NCBI GenBank assembly: GCA_035532295.1
Contig: DATKRH010000022.1
Span: 1 to 64,000, forward strand
Length of the DNA stretch: 64,000 nt
Source of the DNA: DASUBV01 sp035532295
GTDB lineage: Bacteria; Actinomycetota; Actinomycetes; Streptosporangiales; Streptosporangiaceae
Direction: 5' to 3'
Within the stretch, counting starts at the first letter, position 1. Every line of letters starts with the position of its first letter. Both the position numbers and the translations under genes were made by a program. The notes below the pieces were generated by a model. It worked only from the letters and a program-made list of their open reading frames with translations. It was not told where the DNA came from and ran no database searches. Below are positions 26,657 through 36,367 of this stretch, one piece after another.

Positions 26657-28177
26657 ATGCAGTACGTTCAGCCCGGCCGACCGGACAGCATCGTGTCGGT
26701 ACGGGAGCGGTATGAGAATTTCATCGGGGGTAAATGGCAGGCGCCCGCGCAGGGCCAGTACCGGACCGACCTGAGTCCGGCGACGGCCGGCGCGATTACC
26801 GAGGTGGCGCACTCGACGCCGCAGGATGTGGAGCTGGCGCTGGACGCTGCGCATGCGGCCAGGGACGCCTGGGGCGAGGCATCGCAGACGCGGCGCGCCA
26901 CCGTCCTGAATGCGATCGCGGATGCGATCGAGCAGCACCAGGAGATGCTGGCCGTCGCCGAGAGCTGGGAGAACGGCAAGCCGGTCCGCGAGACCCTGAA
27001 CGCTGACATCCCCCTGGTGATCGATCACTTCCGGTACTTCGCGGCAGCGGCCCGAGCCGAGGAGGGCCGGTCGACGCAGATCGACAAGGACCTGGTCGCC
27101 TACCACTTCCGCGAGCCGCTGGGCGTCGTCGCCCAGATTATCCCGTTCAACTTCCCGCTGCTGATGGCTGCGTGGAAGCTGGCGCCGGCGCTCGCGGCCG
27201 GCAATTGCTCGGTGATCAAGCCGGCCTCCCCGACGCCATGGTCGATCCTCAAGCTGATGGAGACCATCGAGGATGTCCTGCCGCCTGGCGTGATCAACGT
27301 CCTGACCGGCCCGGGTGGCGAGATCGGCAAGGCGCTGGCGACCAGCCCGCGGATCGCCAAGGTCGGGTTCACCGGCGAGACGGTGACCGGCCGGCTGATC
27401 ATGCAGTACGCCGCGCAGAACCTCATCCCGTCCACCGTCGAGCTCGGCGGCAAGTCGCCGAACATCTTCTTCAGTGACGTGCTGGCCCACGATGACGAGT
27501 TCCTCGACAAGGCCGTCGAGGGCCTGGTGCTGTACGCGTTCAACAAGGGCGAGGTCTGCACGTGCCCGTCCCGGGCGCTGATCCAGGACGACATCTATGA
27601 CGAGTTCATGGCCCGCTGCCTGGACCGGATCGCCGCGATCCGGCAGGGCAACCCGCTGGACACCGAGACGATGATCGGCCCGCAGGTATCGGCGCAGCAA
27701 CTGGAGAAGGTCGCGTCCTACGTCGAGATCGGCCGCGGCGAGGGCGCGGAGGTGCTCATCGGCGGCCAGCGGGCGAGGATCGATGGCGAGTTCGCCGACG
27801 GCTACTACTTCCAGCCGACCGTCCTCAAGGGCGATAACAAGATGCGCGTGTTCCAGGAGGAGATCTTCGGGCCGGTCCTGGCGGTCACCACGTTCACCGA
27901 CGACGCGGACGCGCTCGCGATCGCGAACGACACTCTGTACGGCCTCGGCGCCGGCGTGTGGACCCGCGATGGCAACCGTGCCTACAAGATGGGCCGCGGC
28001 ATCAAGGCGGGGCGGGTGTGGACGAACTGCTACCACCAGTACCCCGCGGGTGCGGCATTCGGCGGCTACAAGATCTCGGGAATCGGGCGGGAGAACCACG
28101 CCATGATGCTCGATCACTACAGCCAGACCAAGAACCTGCTGGTCAGCTACAGCACCAAGCCGCTCGGCCTGTTCTGA
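26657..28177 (+). CDS. Aldehyde dehydrogenase (acetaldehyde type)
   Basis: 506 residues, the normal length of the NAD-dependent family. Seen in order: FIGGKWQAP near 18, IPFNFPLLMAAWKLAPALAAGN near 157, the glutamate motif VELGGKSPN near 262, the catalytic cysteine in NKGEVCTCPSR near 298, EEIFGPVLAVT near 400 and a C-terminal NCYHQYPAGAAFGGYKISGIGRE. This branch, followed by DUF779, is typical of acetaldehyde dehydrogenases of the ExaC/AcoD kind. It would oxidise acetaldehyde to acetate. The ATG has GAGGTGAGGGGGAG upstream. Confidence 0.93.
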   Translation: MQYVQPGRPDSIVSVRERYENFIGGKWQAPAQGQYRTDLSPATAGAITEVAHSTPQDVELALDAAHAARDAWGEASQTRRATVLNAIADAIEQHQEMLAVAESWENGKPVRETLNADIPLVIDHFRYFAAAARAEEGRSTQIDKDLVAYHFREPLGVVAQIIPFNFPLLMAAWKLAPALAAGNCSVIKPASPTPWSILKLMETIEDVLPPGVINVLTGPGGEIGKALATSPRIAKVGFTGETVTGRLIMQYAAQNLIPSTVELGGKSPNIFFSDVLAHDDEFLDKAVEGLVLYAFNKGEVCTCPSRALIQDDIYDEFMARCLDRIAAIRQGNPLDTETMIGPQVSAQQLEKVASYVEIGRGEGAEVLIGGQRARIDGEFADGYYFQPTVLKGDNKMRVFQEEIFGPVLAVTTFTDDADALAIANDTLYGLGAGVWTRDGNRAYKMGRGIKAGRVWTNCYHQYPAGAAFGGYKISGIGRENHAMMLDHYSQTKNLLVSYSTKPLGLF

Positions 28178-28183
28178 GCCGGC

Positions 28184-28537
28184 ATGTCCGAGACACCTGC
28201 GGCACCTCGGGTCACGGCTACCCCTGCGGCGCGCCGGGCGATTGCCCGCCTGCGCGCCGCCCGGGGCGGCCCGGTGATGTTCGTGCAGTCCGGCGGCTGC
28301 TGTGCGGGCAGCACGCCGATGTGCTTCCCCGACGGCGAATTCCTCGTCGGCGCGCTCGATGTCCTGCTGGGCGCGGTCGACGACTGCCCGTTTTACATCG
28401 ACCGGCGGCTCGACGAGGCCTGGCATCAGGACCAGTTCGTCCTCGACGTCGAGGCGGGCGCGCCAGAGGGCTTCTCGCTGGCGGCCGGCGAGGGCCAGCG
28501 CTTTGTCACCCGCTCGGCCACCTGCGCGGTGGGGTGA
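28184..28537 (+). CDS. DUF779 protein
   Basis: 117 residues. The family marker is QSGGCCAGSTPMCFPDGEF near residue 35, with three cysteines that could bind metal or react with aldehyde. DUF779 genes follow acetaldehyde dehydrogenases in many bacteria, but their job is not established. It lies six bases after the dehydrogenase stop, and its own stop overlaps the start of the MFS gene. Confidence 0.9.
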   Translation: MSETPAAPRVTATPAARRAIARLRAARGGPVMFVQSGGCCAGSTPMCFPDGEFLVGALDVLLGAVDDCPFYIDRRLDEAWHQDQFVLDVEAGAPEGFSLAAGEGQRFVTRSATCAVG

Positions 28538-30096
28538 TGGCTACTGGTACGCGCGCCCCCGCGGCGGCCGCCGGTGGCGGGGAGCTATCGTCGCGGCGGC
28601 GGCACCTGGCGCTCGGCGTCCTGTGCCTCTCGCTCCTGATCGTCAACCTGGACAACACGGTGCTCAACGTCGCGCTGCCGACCCTGGTGCGCGATCTGCA
28701 GGCGACGTCCAGCCAGCTGCAGTGGATCGTCGACGCCTACATCATCGTCTTTGCCGGGCTGGTGCTGGTCGCGGGGAGCCTGGCGGACAGGGTCGGGCGC
28801 AAGCGGACATTCCTGGCCGGCCTCGTGGCGTTCGCCGGCGGCTCGGCGTGGGCGGCCTTCTCCGGCTCGGTGGGCGTCCTGATCGCGGCCCGGGCGAGCA
28901 TGGGCGTGGGCGCCGCGCTGATGATGCCATCCACGCTGGCGATCATCACGGACATGTTCGTGGTCCCCGCGCAGCGGCAGCGCGCGATCGGCCTGTGGGC
29001 GGCGACCAGCGGGGTGGGCATCGCCATCGGCCCGATCGTCGGCGGCGTGCTGCTGGCTCACTACTGGTGGGGGTCGGTCTTCCTGATCAACGTGCCGATC
29101 GCCGCCATCGGCGTCGCGTTCGCCATTGCGCTGGTGCCCGACTCGAGGAACCTGGCCGCGGCGCGGCCCGACCTGGCCGGGGCGGCGCTGTCGGTCGCCG
29201 GCCTCGGGCTGCTGCTGTGGTCCATCATCGAGGCGCCGCTGCACGGCTGGTCCTCCGGCCTGGTGATCAGCACTGGCCTGGCCGGGCTGGCGATCCTGGC
29301 CGTATTCGCGCTCTGGGAGCGCCTGAGCTCGCATCCGATGCTGCAGCTCCGGTTCTTCGCCAGCAGGAGATTCTCCGCCGCGATCGCCTCGGTCGGGCTG
29401 GTCATGTTCGGGCTGTTCGGGGCGCTGTTCGTGATGACCCAGTTCCTGCAGTTCGACCTCGGCTTCACGCCGCTGGAGGCGGGGGTCCGCATCCTTCCGG
29501 CGGCGGGAGCGGTGGCCGTGATCGCTCCGCTTTCCGCCGTCGCCGTCCGGGCGGCCGGGACGAAGCTCGCCGTGGCCGCCGGCCTGCTGAGTATCGCCGC
29601 GGGACTGTGGCAGGTGTCGGGCATCTCGGCGGGCTCTGGCTATGCCAGCATCCTTCCCGGCATGATCCTGCTCGGCGCCGGCGCCGGGCTGGTGATCCCG
29701 GCGGCCACCGACTCGGTGATGGGCTCGCTGCCGCGCGGCGACACCGGCGTAGGCTCGGCGACCAACGGCGCGCTCATGCAGGTGGGCGGCGCCCTGGGAG
29801 TGGCCGTCATCGGCAGCCTGCTCGCCACCAGGTACCAGGACAAGATGACCGCGGCGCTCGCTCCCTACCACCTTCCCCCGGCGGTCCATACCGTGATCCT
29901 GGGGTCGGTCGGCGGCGCGCTCGAGGTGGCGGCGCGTGTCGCCGGCCCCGCCGGGGTGGCGCTCGCTCGCCTGGCCAGATCGGCGTTCATCAGCGGCGCG
30001 GATCTCGGGCTGCGGGCCGGGGCCGCGGTGGCCGTGGCCGGCGTGCTCGTCGCGCTGGCGGCGCTTCCCGCCCGGCCGCCAGCCGGCGGCGACTAG
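28537..30096 (+). CDS. MFS drug-type transporter, DHA2 (14-TM) family
   Basis: 519 residues from ATG 28537, sharing one base with the previous stop. Hydrophobic segments fit fourteen helices. The DHA2 signatures are LDNTVLNVALPTL near residue 36 and the loop LADRVGRKRTFLAG near 80; motif C is SGVGIAIGPIVGG near 155. Probably a proton-driven exporter in the inner membrane. Third gene of the aldehyde dehydrogenase operon; the substrate may be a toxic metabolite, but this is not shown. Its end overlaps the convergent carbamate kinase by four bases. Confidence 0.9.
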   Translation: MATGTRAPAAAAGGGELSSRRRHLALGVLCLSLLIVNLDNTVLNVALPTLVRDLQATSSQLQWIVDAYIIVFAGLVLVAGSLADRVGRKRTFLAGLVAFAGGSAWAAFSGSVGVLIAARASMGVGAALMMPSTLAIITDMFVVPAQRQRAIGLWAATSGVGIAIGPIVGGVLLAHYWWGSVFLINVPIAAIGVAFAIALVPDSRNLAAARPDLAGAALSVAGLGLLLWSIIEAPLHGWSSGLVISTGLAGLAILAVFALWERLSSHPMLQLRFFASRRFSAAIASVGLVMFGLFGALFVMTQFLQFDLGFTPLEAGVRILPAAGAVAVIAPLSAVAVRAAGTKLAVAAGLLSIAAGLWQVSGISAGSGYASILPGMILLGAGAGLVIPAATDSVMGSLPRGDTGVGSATNGALMQVGGALGVAVIGSLLATRYQDKMTAALAPYHLPPAVHTVILGSVGGALEVAARVAGPAGVALARLARSAFISGADLGLRAGAAVAVAGVLVALAALPARPPAGGD

Positions 30097-31019
30097 GCAC
30101 TCTGCGCGCAGGGCTGCCGCCGCACGATGGTGCCGGCCGTGCCCTGCAGCAGCGCGGCGGCATCGTCGAGGCGGCCGATCGCCGCCATCCCGCCGGCGGC
30201 CTCCACGAAGCGGCAGACCGCCGCCACCTTCGGGCCCATGGAGCCGGCCGGGAATGACCGGGCCCGCAACTCGCGCGGTGTCGCGTGGCGGATGGGCCTG
30301 GCCTGGGGGGTTCCGTACCCGTCGAGTACCCCCGCGACGTCGGTCAGCAAGAGCAGGGCGTCAGCGCCGACGGCCCGGGCCAGCATCGCCGCGGTCAGGT
30401 CCTTGTCCACCACGGCCTGCACGCCGCGCAGCCCGCCGGCGCCGTCGGCCACGACCGGGATACCGCCGCCGCCGGCGCAGACGACGATGACGCCGGCCTC
30501 GGCCAGCAGCCGGATCACTTCCAGTTCGACCAGGTCGACCGGCTCCGGAGAGGGCACCACCCGCCGCCACGCCGGCCCGTCCTGACGGACGTCCCAGCCG
30601 AGCTCGGCGGCCAGGCGCAGCGCCGTGGCCCGGTCGTAGACAGGGCCGACGAACTTGGCGGGATCGGCGAACGCGGCGTCGTCCGCCCGCACGAGGGTGC
30701 GGCAGACCAGGCAGGCGGCGGCCCGGCCCGGCGCGGCGCGGCGCAGCGCCTGCACGAGCCAGTACCCGATCATCCCCTGGGTCTGCGCGCCCAGCACGTC
30801 GAACGGGTAGGGCCGCGACAGCGCCGGGTCGCTGGCGCTCTGCATCGCGAGCACGCCGACCTGCGGGCCGTTCCCGTGGGTGATGATCAGGTCGTGGTCG
30901 GGCAGCAGCGGCGCCAGCGCGGCGACGGCGCGGGCGACGTGTGACTCCTGGATGTCGGAGTCCGGCGCCTCGCCCCGCTCCAGCAGCGCGTTGCCGCCGA
31001 GGGCGACGACCACCCTCAT
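30093..31019 (-). CDS. arcC: Carbamate kinase
   Basis: 308 residues from ATG 31019. Amino-acid kinase fold: VVALGGNALL at the start, ITHGNGPQVG near residue 43, and the ATP-site region VDKDLTAAMLARAVGADALLLLTDV near 205. Catalyses carbamoyl phosphate + ADP to ATP + carbamate, the energy-yielding end of the arginine deiminase route. Its start overlaps the ornithine carbamoyltransferase stop (ATGA), so the two are coupled. It is the last gene of the long V-ATPase operon. Confidence 0.94.
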   Translation of the reverse strand: MRVVVALGGNALLERGEAPDSDIQESHVARAVAALAPLLPDHDLIITHGNGPQVGVLAMQSASDPALSRPYPFDVLGAQTQGMIGYWLVQALRRAAPGRAAACLVCRTLVRADDAAFADPAKFVGPVYDRATALRLAAELGWDVRQDGPAWRRVVPSPEPVDLVELEVIRLLAEAGVIVVCAGGGGIPVVADGAGGLRGVQAVVDKDLTAAMLARAVGADALLLLTDVAGVLDGYGTPQARPIRHATPRELRARSFPAGSMGPKVAAVCRFVEAAGGMAAIGRLDDAAALLQGTAGTIVRRQPCAQSA

Positions 31020-32017
31020 CCCGGGTGGCCGATCGTCGCCACCATGAGGGCCTTGATGGTGTGCATCCGGTTGGCCGCCTGGTCGAAGACGACTGACTGC
31101 GGTGACTCGAAGACCTCGTCGGTCACCTCCAGCGCCGCGAGCCCGCGCTTGTCGTAGATCTGCCGCCCGACCTCGGTCTCCCGGTTGTGCAGGGCCGGCA
31201 GGCAGTGCATGAACTTCACCGCCGGGTTGCCCGTGGCCGCCAGCACGCCCGCGTTCACCTGGTAGCCGATGAGCTGGTCGATGCGCCCGTCCCACCCGCT
31301 GGCCGGCTCGCCCATGGACAGCCAGACGTCGGTGTAGAGAAAGTCGGCCCCCGCCACGGCGGCGGCCAGGTCGTCGGTGACCGTCAGCCGGGCGCCGGAC
31401 CCGGCCGCCAGCCCGGCGGCGATGTCGCGGACGGCCGGGGCCGGGTGCAGGGCCGCCGGGGCGCAGATCCGGGCGTCCATCCCCAGCATCGCGCCGGTCA
31501 CCAGCAGCGAGTTCGCCGTATTGTTGCGGCCGTCCCCGAGATAGCAGAAGGTCACCTCCCGCAGCGGCCGGGCCGCGTGGTCCCGCATGGTCAGGATGTC
31601 AGCCAGCATCTGGGTCGGGTGCCAGGTGTCGGTGAGCCCGTTCCAGACCGGCACGCCGGCGAACTCGCCCAGGGTGTCGGCTGACTCCTGGGCGAACCCC
31701 CGGTACTCGATGCCGTCGTACATGCGGCCGAGCACCCGTGCGGTGTCCTTCATCGACTCCTTGTAGCCGAGCTGGGATCCCTCGGGGCCGATATAGGTCA
31801 CGTGCGCCCCCTCGTCGTGGGCGGCGACCTCGAACGCCGAGCGGGTCCGAGTCGAGGCCTTCTCGAAGATCAGCGCGATGTTAAGGTCGGCGAGCCGGTG
31901 CCTGCGAAATCCCAGCTGCTTGTCGCCGCGCACCTGGGCGCCGAGCTCCACCAGGTGCAGGAACTCCTCCCGGCTGAGGTCGGTCTCCTTCAGCAGGCTG
32001 CGTCCGTGCAGGTCCAT
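31016..32017 (-). CDS. Ornithine carbamoyltransferase (catabolic context)
   Basis: 333 residues. The carbamoyl-phosphate motif is STRTR near residue 55, MYDGIEYRG near 97, HPTQ near 132 and the C-terminal HCLPA near 272. With carbamate kinase it would run from citrulline and phosphate to ornithine and carbamoyl phosphate and so feed ATP synthesis. There is no arginine deiminase gene in the window, nor anabolic arg genes beside it. Start overlaps the V-ATPase subunit D stop (ATGA). Confidence 0.92.
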   Translation of the reverse strand: MDLHGRSLLKETDLSREEFLHLVELGAQVRGDKQLGFRRHRLADLNIALIFEKASTRTRSAFEVAAHDEGAHVTYIGPEGSQLGYKESMKDTARVLGRMYDGIEYRGFAQESADTLGEFAGVPVWNGLTDTWHPTQMLADILTMRDHAARPLREVTFCYLGDGRNNTANSLLVTGAMLGMDARICAPAALHPAPAVRDIAAGLAAGSGARLTVTDDLAAAVAGADFLYTDVWLSMGEPASGWDGRIDQLIGYQVNAGVLAATGNPAVKFMHCLPALHNRETEVGRQIYDKRGLAALEVTDEVFESPQSVVFDQAANRMHTIKALMVATIGHPG

Positions 32018-32652
32018 CAGATGTCCTCCTCGCGGGGCTCAGGCGGGGTCACGGCGCGGCCCATGGCCAGGCGAAGCCGGGCGGCGTCGGCTCGCTCGAG
32101 TTCCTCGACGGCGAGGCTCACCTGCGCCAGGGCCTGCTCCAGCTGCGGAATCCACCGGTCCTGGATGGCGCGCAGCCGGTGCCGGGTGGCGAGCGCCTCG
32201 GACTCGATCACGTGCAGCGCCCGGGCGGCGACCGCGTGCTGGACGGCGGCGGCGAGCGCGTCGCGGTGCGCCCGCCGGGCCTGCGCGAGGGCCGGGCCGT
32301 CCCAGGTGGCCGGCGCCGGGATGGTGCAGGTCGCCGTGGCCGGATAGCGAATCCCCATAGTGACCGCGTCGGTCACGGTCACGTCCGCGAACTGGCCGTC
32401 GGCGGCCAGCCTGATCGCGTGCTGGCCGCCGAGCAGCCCCGCGCGCAGCAGCCACCGCTGCGCGTCGGCCTGGCAGCGATCCCACCGCTCCGCGGCCAGC
32501 TCCGCCGCGCTCTGCCGCCGGGCGAGCTCGTCGCGCAGGAGCCGCAGCTTGCGGTCGAGCAGGCCGGCGCCGCGCCGCGCGGTCTCCAGCCGCGCCGTGA
32601 GCGACAGCCGGCCGGCCCGGCCCGGCGGCACCGAGAGCCGCCCGGTGGTCAC
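32017..32652 (-). CDS. atpD: V/A-type ATPase subunit D
   Basis: 211 residues from GTG. A long coiled-coil central-stalk subunit: RLSLTARLETARRGAGLLDRKLRLLRDEL near the start, and a C-terminal helix with RLRAIQDRWIPQLEQALAQVSLAVEELERADAARL (about 160-195). It rotates inside the A3B3 head. The start codon sits in a 20-bp tandem duplication that also holds the end of subunit B. Confidence 0.9.
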   Translation of the reverse strand: MTTGRLSVPPGRAGRLSLTARLETARRGAGLLDRKLRLLRDELARRQSAAELAAERWDRCQADAQRWLLRAGLLGGQHAIRLAADGQFADVTVTDAVTMGIRYPATATCTIPAPATWDGPALAQARRAHRDALAAAVQHAVAARALHVIESEALATRHRLRAIQDRWIPQLEQALAQVSLAVEELERADAARLRLAMGRAVTPPEPREEDI

Positions 32653-32680
32653 GGGTCGCCCCCGGTGGTCACGGGTCGCC
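32641..32680. repeat. 20-bp tandem duplication at the subunit B/D junction
   Basis: CCCGGTGGTCACGGGTCGCC occurs twice (32641-32660, 32661-32680) with a partial third copy. The two copies carry the subunit D start and the subunit B stop. Confidence 0.92.
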
Positions 32681-34069
32681 CCCGGTGCCGGACTCCGGCC
32701 GGTAGTAGGCGTCGAGTGCCTGAGCCGGCAGCATGGTCAGCTCCCGCCGCGGCAGCCGGCCCAGCGCCTGCCAGGCCCGGTCCAGGGTCTCCGGCAGGCT
32801 GCGGTTCTCGTCGCGGCCCTGGTTCATGAGCTGCTCCTCGAAGGCCGTCGCGAAGTCCCGGTACTGCCGGTCCGCCGGGCTGAGGGCGGCGGCGCCGATC
32901 AGCTCCGCGAGCTCCCCGGCCCGGCGGGCGGCGGCGAGCGCCGCCAGGGACTGCGCCGCCACGTCGAGGTGGTCGTCCCTGGTGCGACCGGGCCCGGCGC
33001 CGTGGTGCATGAGCCTGGACAGGGAGGACAGCGCGTCGACCGGCGGGTAGATGCCGCGGGCATGCAGGTCCGCGGACAGCACGATCTGGCCTTCGGTGAT
33101 GTAGCCGGTGAGGTCGGGCACCGGGTGGGTGATATCGCCGGCGGGCATGGTCAGCACCGGGATTACCGTTACCGAGCCCGCCGTGCCGCGGATCCGCCCG
33201 CAGCGCTCGTACAAGGACGCCAGGTCGCTATAGAGGTAGCCCGGATAGGCCCGGCGCGCCGGAATCTCGCCGCGTGCGGCGGACACCTCGCGGAGGGCCT
33301 CGCAGTAGCTCGTCATGTCGGCCATCACGACCAGCACGTTCCGGCCGAGCGTGAAGGCCAGGTCCTCGGCCACGGTCAGGGCGATCCGCGGCGTGAGGAT
33401 GCGCTCGATCACCGGCGCGTCGGCGAGGTTGAGCAGCAGCACGAGCTCGGCCGCCGCGGATCGTTCTTCGAGTACCTTGCGAACCGCCGCGGCGTCGGCA
33501 TGAGTGATGCCCATGGCGGCGAAAACGACGCAGAAGGGCTCTCCCCCCGCTGATGCCTGGGCGGCGATCTGCGCGGCCAGGTCGAGATGCGGCAGGCCCG
33601 CCACCGAGAAGACCGGCAGCTTCTGGCCGCGGACCAGGGTGGTCAGCGCGTCAATCACCGAGACTCCGGTCAGCACGGGCTCGGCGGGCGGCTCGCGGAG
33701 CACCGGGTTCATCGGGAAGCCGGTAACGGCCGCGGTGACCTCGCCGGTGATCGCCGGACCGCCGTCCACCGGCTCGCCCCGGCCGTTGCAGACCCGGCCG
33801 AGCCAGTCCGCGCCGACCGGAATCCGCAGCGGCGTGCCGCTGAAGGCCACCCGGACGCTGGCCGGCGTCATGCCCGCGGTGCCCTCCAGCACCTGCACCA
33901 CGGCGAGGTCGCGATCGGCCTCCAGGACCAGCCCGTGCCGGGGCGGTCCGGTTCCGGTCGCGATGGTGGCGAACTCGTCCCAGCCCACTCCGGTCACGCC
34001 GCGCACGACGAGCAGCGGGCCCCGCAGCTCGACCACGTCGGTGTACTCGCGCTGCGCCCAGGCGGTCAT
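32669..34069 (-). CDS. atpB: V/A-type ATPase subunit B
   Basis: 466 residues. The non-catalytic nucleotide subunit: VQVLEGTAGM near 58, GRVCNGRGEPVDGGP near 88, RGQKLPVFSVAGLPH near 150 in place of a P-loop, and the C-terminal YPGYLYSDLASLYERCGRI and VIPVLTMPAGDITHPVPDLTGYITEGQI segments. Start overlaps the subunit A stop (ATGA). Confidence 0.95.
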   Translation of the reverse strand: MTAWAQREYTDVVELRGPLLVVRGVTGVGWDEFATIATGTGPPRHGLVLEADRDLAVVQVLEGTAGMTPASVRVAFSGTPLRIPVGADWLGRVCNGRGEPVDGGPAITGEVTAAVTGFPMNPVLREPPAEPVLTGVSVIDALTTLVRGQKLPVFSVAGLPHLDLAAQIAAQASAGGEPFCVVFAAMGITHADAAAVRKVLEERSAAAELVLLLNLADAPVIERILTPRIALTVAEDLAFTLGRNVLVVMADMTSYCEALREVSAARGEIPARRAYPGYLYSDLASLYERCGRIRGTAGSVTVIPVLTMPAGDITHPVPDLTGYITEGQIVLSADLHARGIYPPVDALSSLSRLMHHGAGPGRTRDDHLDVAAQSLAALAAARRAGELAELIGAAALSPADRQYRDFATAFEEQLMNQGRDENRSLPETLDRAWQALGRLPRRELTMLPAQALDAYYRPESGTGGDP

Positions 34070-35835
34070 GGCGCCGTCTCCGCCGGCATCCCGGCTGGCG
34101 GCCCCGCTGCCTGCGCGCCGCCCAGTTCATCCAGGCGCTCCAGCATCACCTTCTCCCGGCTGGTGACCTCCTCCGGCGTCGCGGCCTCCTCCCGGGCACG
34201 CAGGATCGGCGAGAAATCCTGTTCCTCGATCCTGGCGGCCGCGACGCCGGCCAGGGCGAGCGCCTGACAGCGCTCGGCGACCGCCAGGACCGCCCCGGCC
34301 AGCGCGGCCGCCCGGCCGGTGTCGCAGAACGCGTCGGCCGCGCTCAGCGCGCTCTGCTGCAGCAGGCCCTCCCGGATCAGGCGGCCGGCCAGGATCGTGG
34401 CCCGCTCGGCCGGGGGCAGCGCGCTGACCCCCATCAACTCGGCGAGCGAGCTGAGCCGGTCGGCCTCCGCGAGCAGCGCGGCCAGGCGGCCGCGGCGCTG
34501 CGCCCAGCCGGGATCGCCCTGGCTGGCATGCCAGGCGGCGATGACCGAGTCGTCGCGGGAGAAGGAGCCGGACCAGGAGACCGCCGGGTAATGGCGGGCA
34601 TAGGCCAGGTCCCGGTCCAGCGACCACAGGCAGCGCACGTACCGCTGGGTATAGGTGGTGACCGGCTCGGCCAGGTCGCCGCCGGCGGGGGAGACCGCGC
34701 CGATGATCGTCACCGAGCCATCGCGGCCCTCGCTGGTCACGACGCGGCCGGCTCGCTCGTAGAAGGCGGCCAGGGCCGAGGCCAGACTGGCAGGATACCC
34801 CTCCTCCGCCGGGAGCTCCCCGCTGCGCGAGGCGAACTCGCGCAGCGCCTCCGCCCACCGCGAGGTCGAGTCGGCGATGACCACGACGTCCAGGCCCATG
34901 TCCCGGAAGTGCTCGGCGACAGCCGCGGCACTGTAGATGCTCGCCTCGCGCGCCATCATGGGCATGTTGGAGGTGTTCGCGATGACGACGGTCCGGTCGG
35001 CCAGGCGGCCGCCGCTGCGCTGATCGGTGAGGTCAGCTAGCTCGCCGAGCATGTCGGCCAGTTCATTGCCGCGCTCGCCGCAGCCGACGTAGACGATCAC
35101 GTCCGCGTCGCACCATTTGGTGATCTGCTGCAGCAGCATGGTCTTGCCGGTCCCGAATCCGCCGGGCACCGCCGTCGTGCCGCCCCTGGCGACCGGGAAC
35201 AGCACGTCGATGACGCGCTGCCCGGTGACCAGCGGCGCGTCGCTGTCGCGGCGCGCACGGTAGGGCCGGGGGTTGCGCACCGGCCAGGCCGACGTCAGCC
35301 GTACCGGCGTGCCGGCCACCGTCGCGATGGTGGCGTCGCCGGGCACGAGCCCGGCCGGACGCAGCCGCGCGACCGTGCCGCTCAGGCCGGGCGGCACCAG
35401 CACGCGGTAGCCGATCCCGCCGGGGGTGGCGACCGTGCCCAGGCCGGTGCCGCCGCCGACGGTGGCGCCGTCGGCCACCTCGGGCGTGAAGGCGAACTCC
35501 TGGCTGCCCGGGGCCGCCGCGGAAGCGCCCGGCTCGAGCCAGACAGGCGCTCCGGCCAGGGGGCGCAGCAGCCCGTCGAAGATGCCGCCGAGCAGATGCG
35601 GGCCGAGCCGGGCCGACAGCGGCTCGCCCCGGGAACGGGCCGCGCCGCCGGGGGCGAGGCCGCCGGTGTATTCGTAGGCCTGGATCGTCGTCACGTCGCC
35701 GCGGATGGCCACGGCCTCGCCCGGCAGCCGCCGGGGGCCCAGCTCGACGATGTCGTTCATGGCCACGCCCGCCAGGCCCGCCACCTCCACGAGGGGCCCG
35801 CTCACCCGGGCAATCCGGGCCGCGGCGTCGCTCAT
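34066..35835 (-). CDS. atpA: V/A-type ATPase catalytic subunit A
   Basis: 589 residues. The catalytic subunit: P-loop GGFGTGKTMLLQQ near residue 235, the family insertion (non-homologous region) before it with GGIFDGLLRPL, YVGCGERGNELADML near 258, and ADSTSRWAEALREFASRSGELPAEEGYPASLASAL (about 330-364). Drives ion pumping by ATP hydrolysis, or makes ATP when run in reverse. All catalytic features are intact. Ten bases separate it from subunit E. Confidence 0.96.
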   Translation of the reverse strand: MSDAAARIARVSGPLVEVAGLAGVAMNDIVELGPRRLPGEAVAIRGDVTTIQAYEYTGGLAPGGAARSRGEPLSARLGPHLLGGIFDGLLRPLAGAPVWLEPGASAAAPGSQEFAFTPEVADGATVGGGTGLGTVATPGGIGYRVLVPPGLSGTVARLRPAGLVPGDATIATVAGTPVRLTSAWPVRNPRPYRARRDSDAPLVTGQRVIDVLFPVARGGTTAVPGGFGTGKTMLLQQITKWCDADVIVYVGCGERGNELADMLGELADLTDQRSGGRLADRTVVIANTSNMPMMAREASIYSAAAVAEHFRDMGLDVVVIADSTSRWAEALREFASRSGELPAEEGYPASLASALAAFYERAGRVVTSEGRDGSVTIIGAVSPAGGDLAEPVTTYTQRYVRCLWSLDRDLAYARHYPAVSWSGSFSRDDSVIAAWHASQGDPGWAQRRGRLAALLAEADRLSSLAELMGVSALPPAERATILAGRLIREGLLQQSALSAADAFCDTGRAAALAGAVLAVAERCQALALAGVAAARIEEQDFSPILRAREEAATPEEVTSREKVMLERLDELGGAQAAGPPAGMPAETAP

Positions 35836-35845
35836 GACCGGTCGC

Positions 35846-36367
35846 TCATGGCGTCCACAGCCCGCGCACGTCGCCGCCGAGCGAATCGACGGCCAGGTCG
35901 GCGAGCCTGGTCAGCGAGCAGTCCACGATCACGCCGGGGGAGCGCGCCACGACGCCGCCGGACGGGGCCGGTGACAGGCTCGCCTCCGGGCCGGCCGCGC
36001 GCCCGGCCAGCCGCGCGAGGCGCTGGGCCAGCTCGTCGTAACCCGGCTGCCCGGGCAGGGCGCTGACAGCGGCACGGACCTGGCCGCGCAGCTCCTCGGA
36101 CGCCTCGCGGCGGGCCCTCAACAGCGCCGACCTGGCCTGGCCGCGGGCGCGGCTGAGCTCGACGGCCGCCAGCGGAGCCGCCTGCGCCCGGCCGTCATCT
36201 CGTGCCTGCGCCAGGGCCGCCCCCGCCTCGCGGCGGGCCCGGCCGACGATCCGCGCTGCCTCGCCGCTCGCGTCGGCGCGGATCCGGGCGGCCTGCTGCG
36301 CCGCCGTTCGCAGCAGCTGGGCCCGGACGGGCTCCAGGGCCGTTATCGCGTCATCCTTGGCGGTCAT
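35846..36367 (-). CDS. V/A-type ATPase subunit E (peripheral stalk)
   Basis: 173 residues from ATG 36367. A long Ala/Arg/Glu-rich helix (about 8-105) then a small globular end with GGVVARSPGVIVDCSLTRLADLAVDSLGGDV, where most E subunits carry the G-G-V/L-x-x-x-x-D-G-x-I pattern. Forms the outer stalk with the G/H-type protein at 39440-40000. The assignment combines this layout and position. Confidence 0.78.
   Translation of the reverse strand: MTAKDDAITALEPVRAQLLRTAAQQAARIRADASGEAARIVGRARREAGAALAQARDDGRAQAAPLAAVELSRARGQARSALLRARREASEELRGQVRAAVSALPGQPGYDELAQRLARLAGRAAGPEASLSPAPSGGVVARSPGVIVDCSLTRLADLAVDSLGGDVRGLWTP

Noticed and set aside
26360..28426. 688-codon open frame on the minus strand
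   Set aside because: Antisense shadow of the aldehyde dehydrogenase and DUF779; Arg/Asp/Gly-rich with no family features.
28302..30257. 651-codon frame overlapping the MFS gene
   Set aside because: Out-of-frame reading of a clear 14-helix transporter; no hydrophobic helices in this frame.
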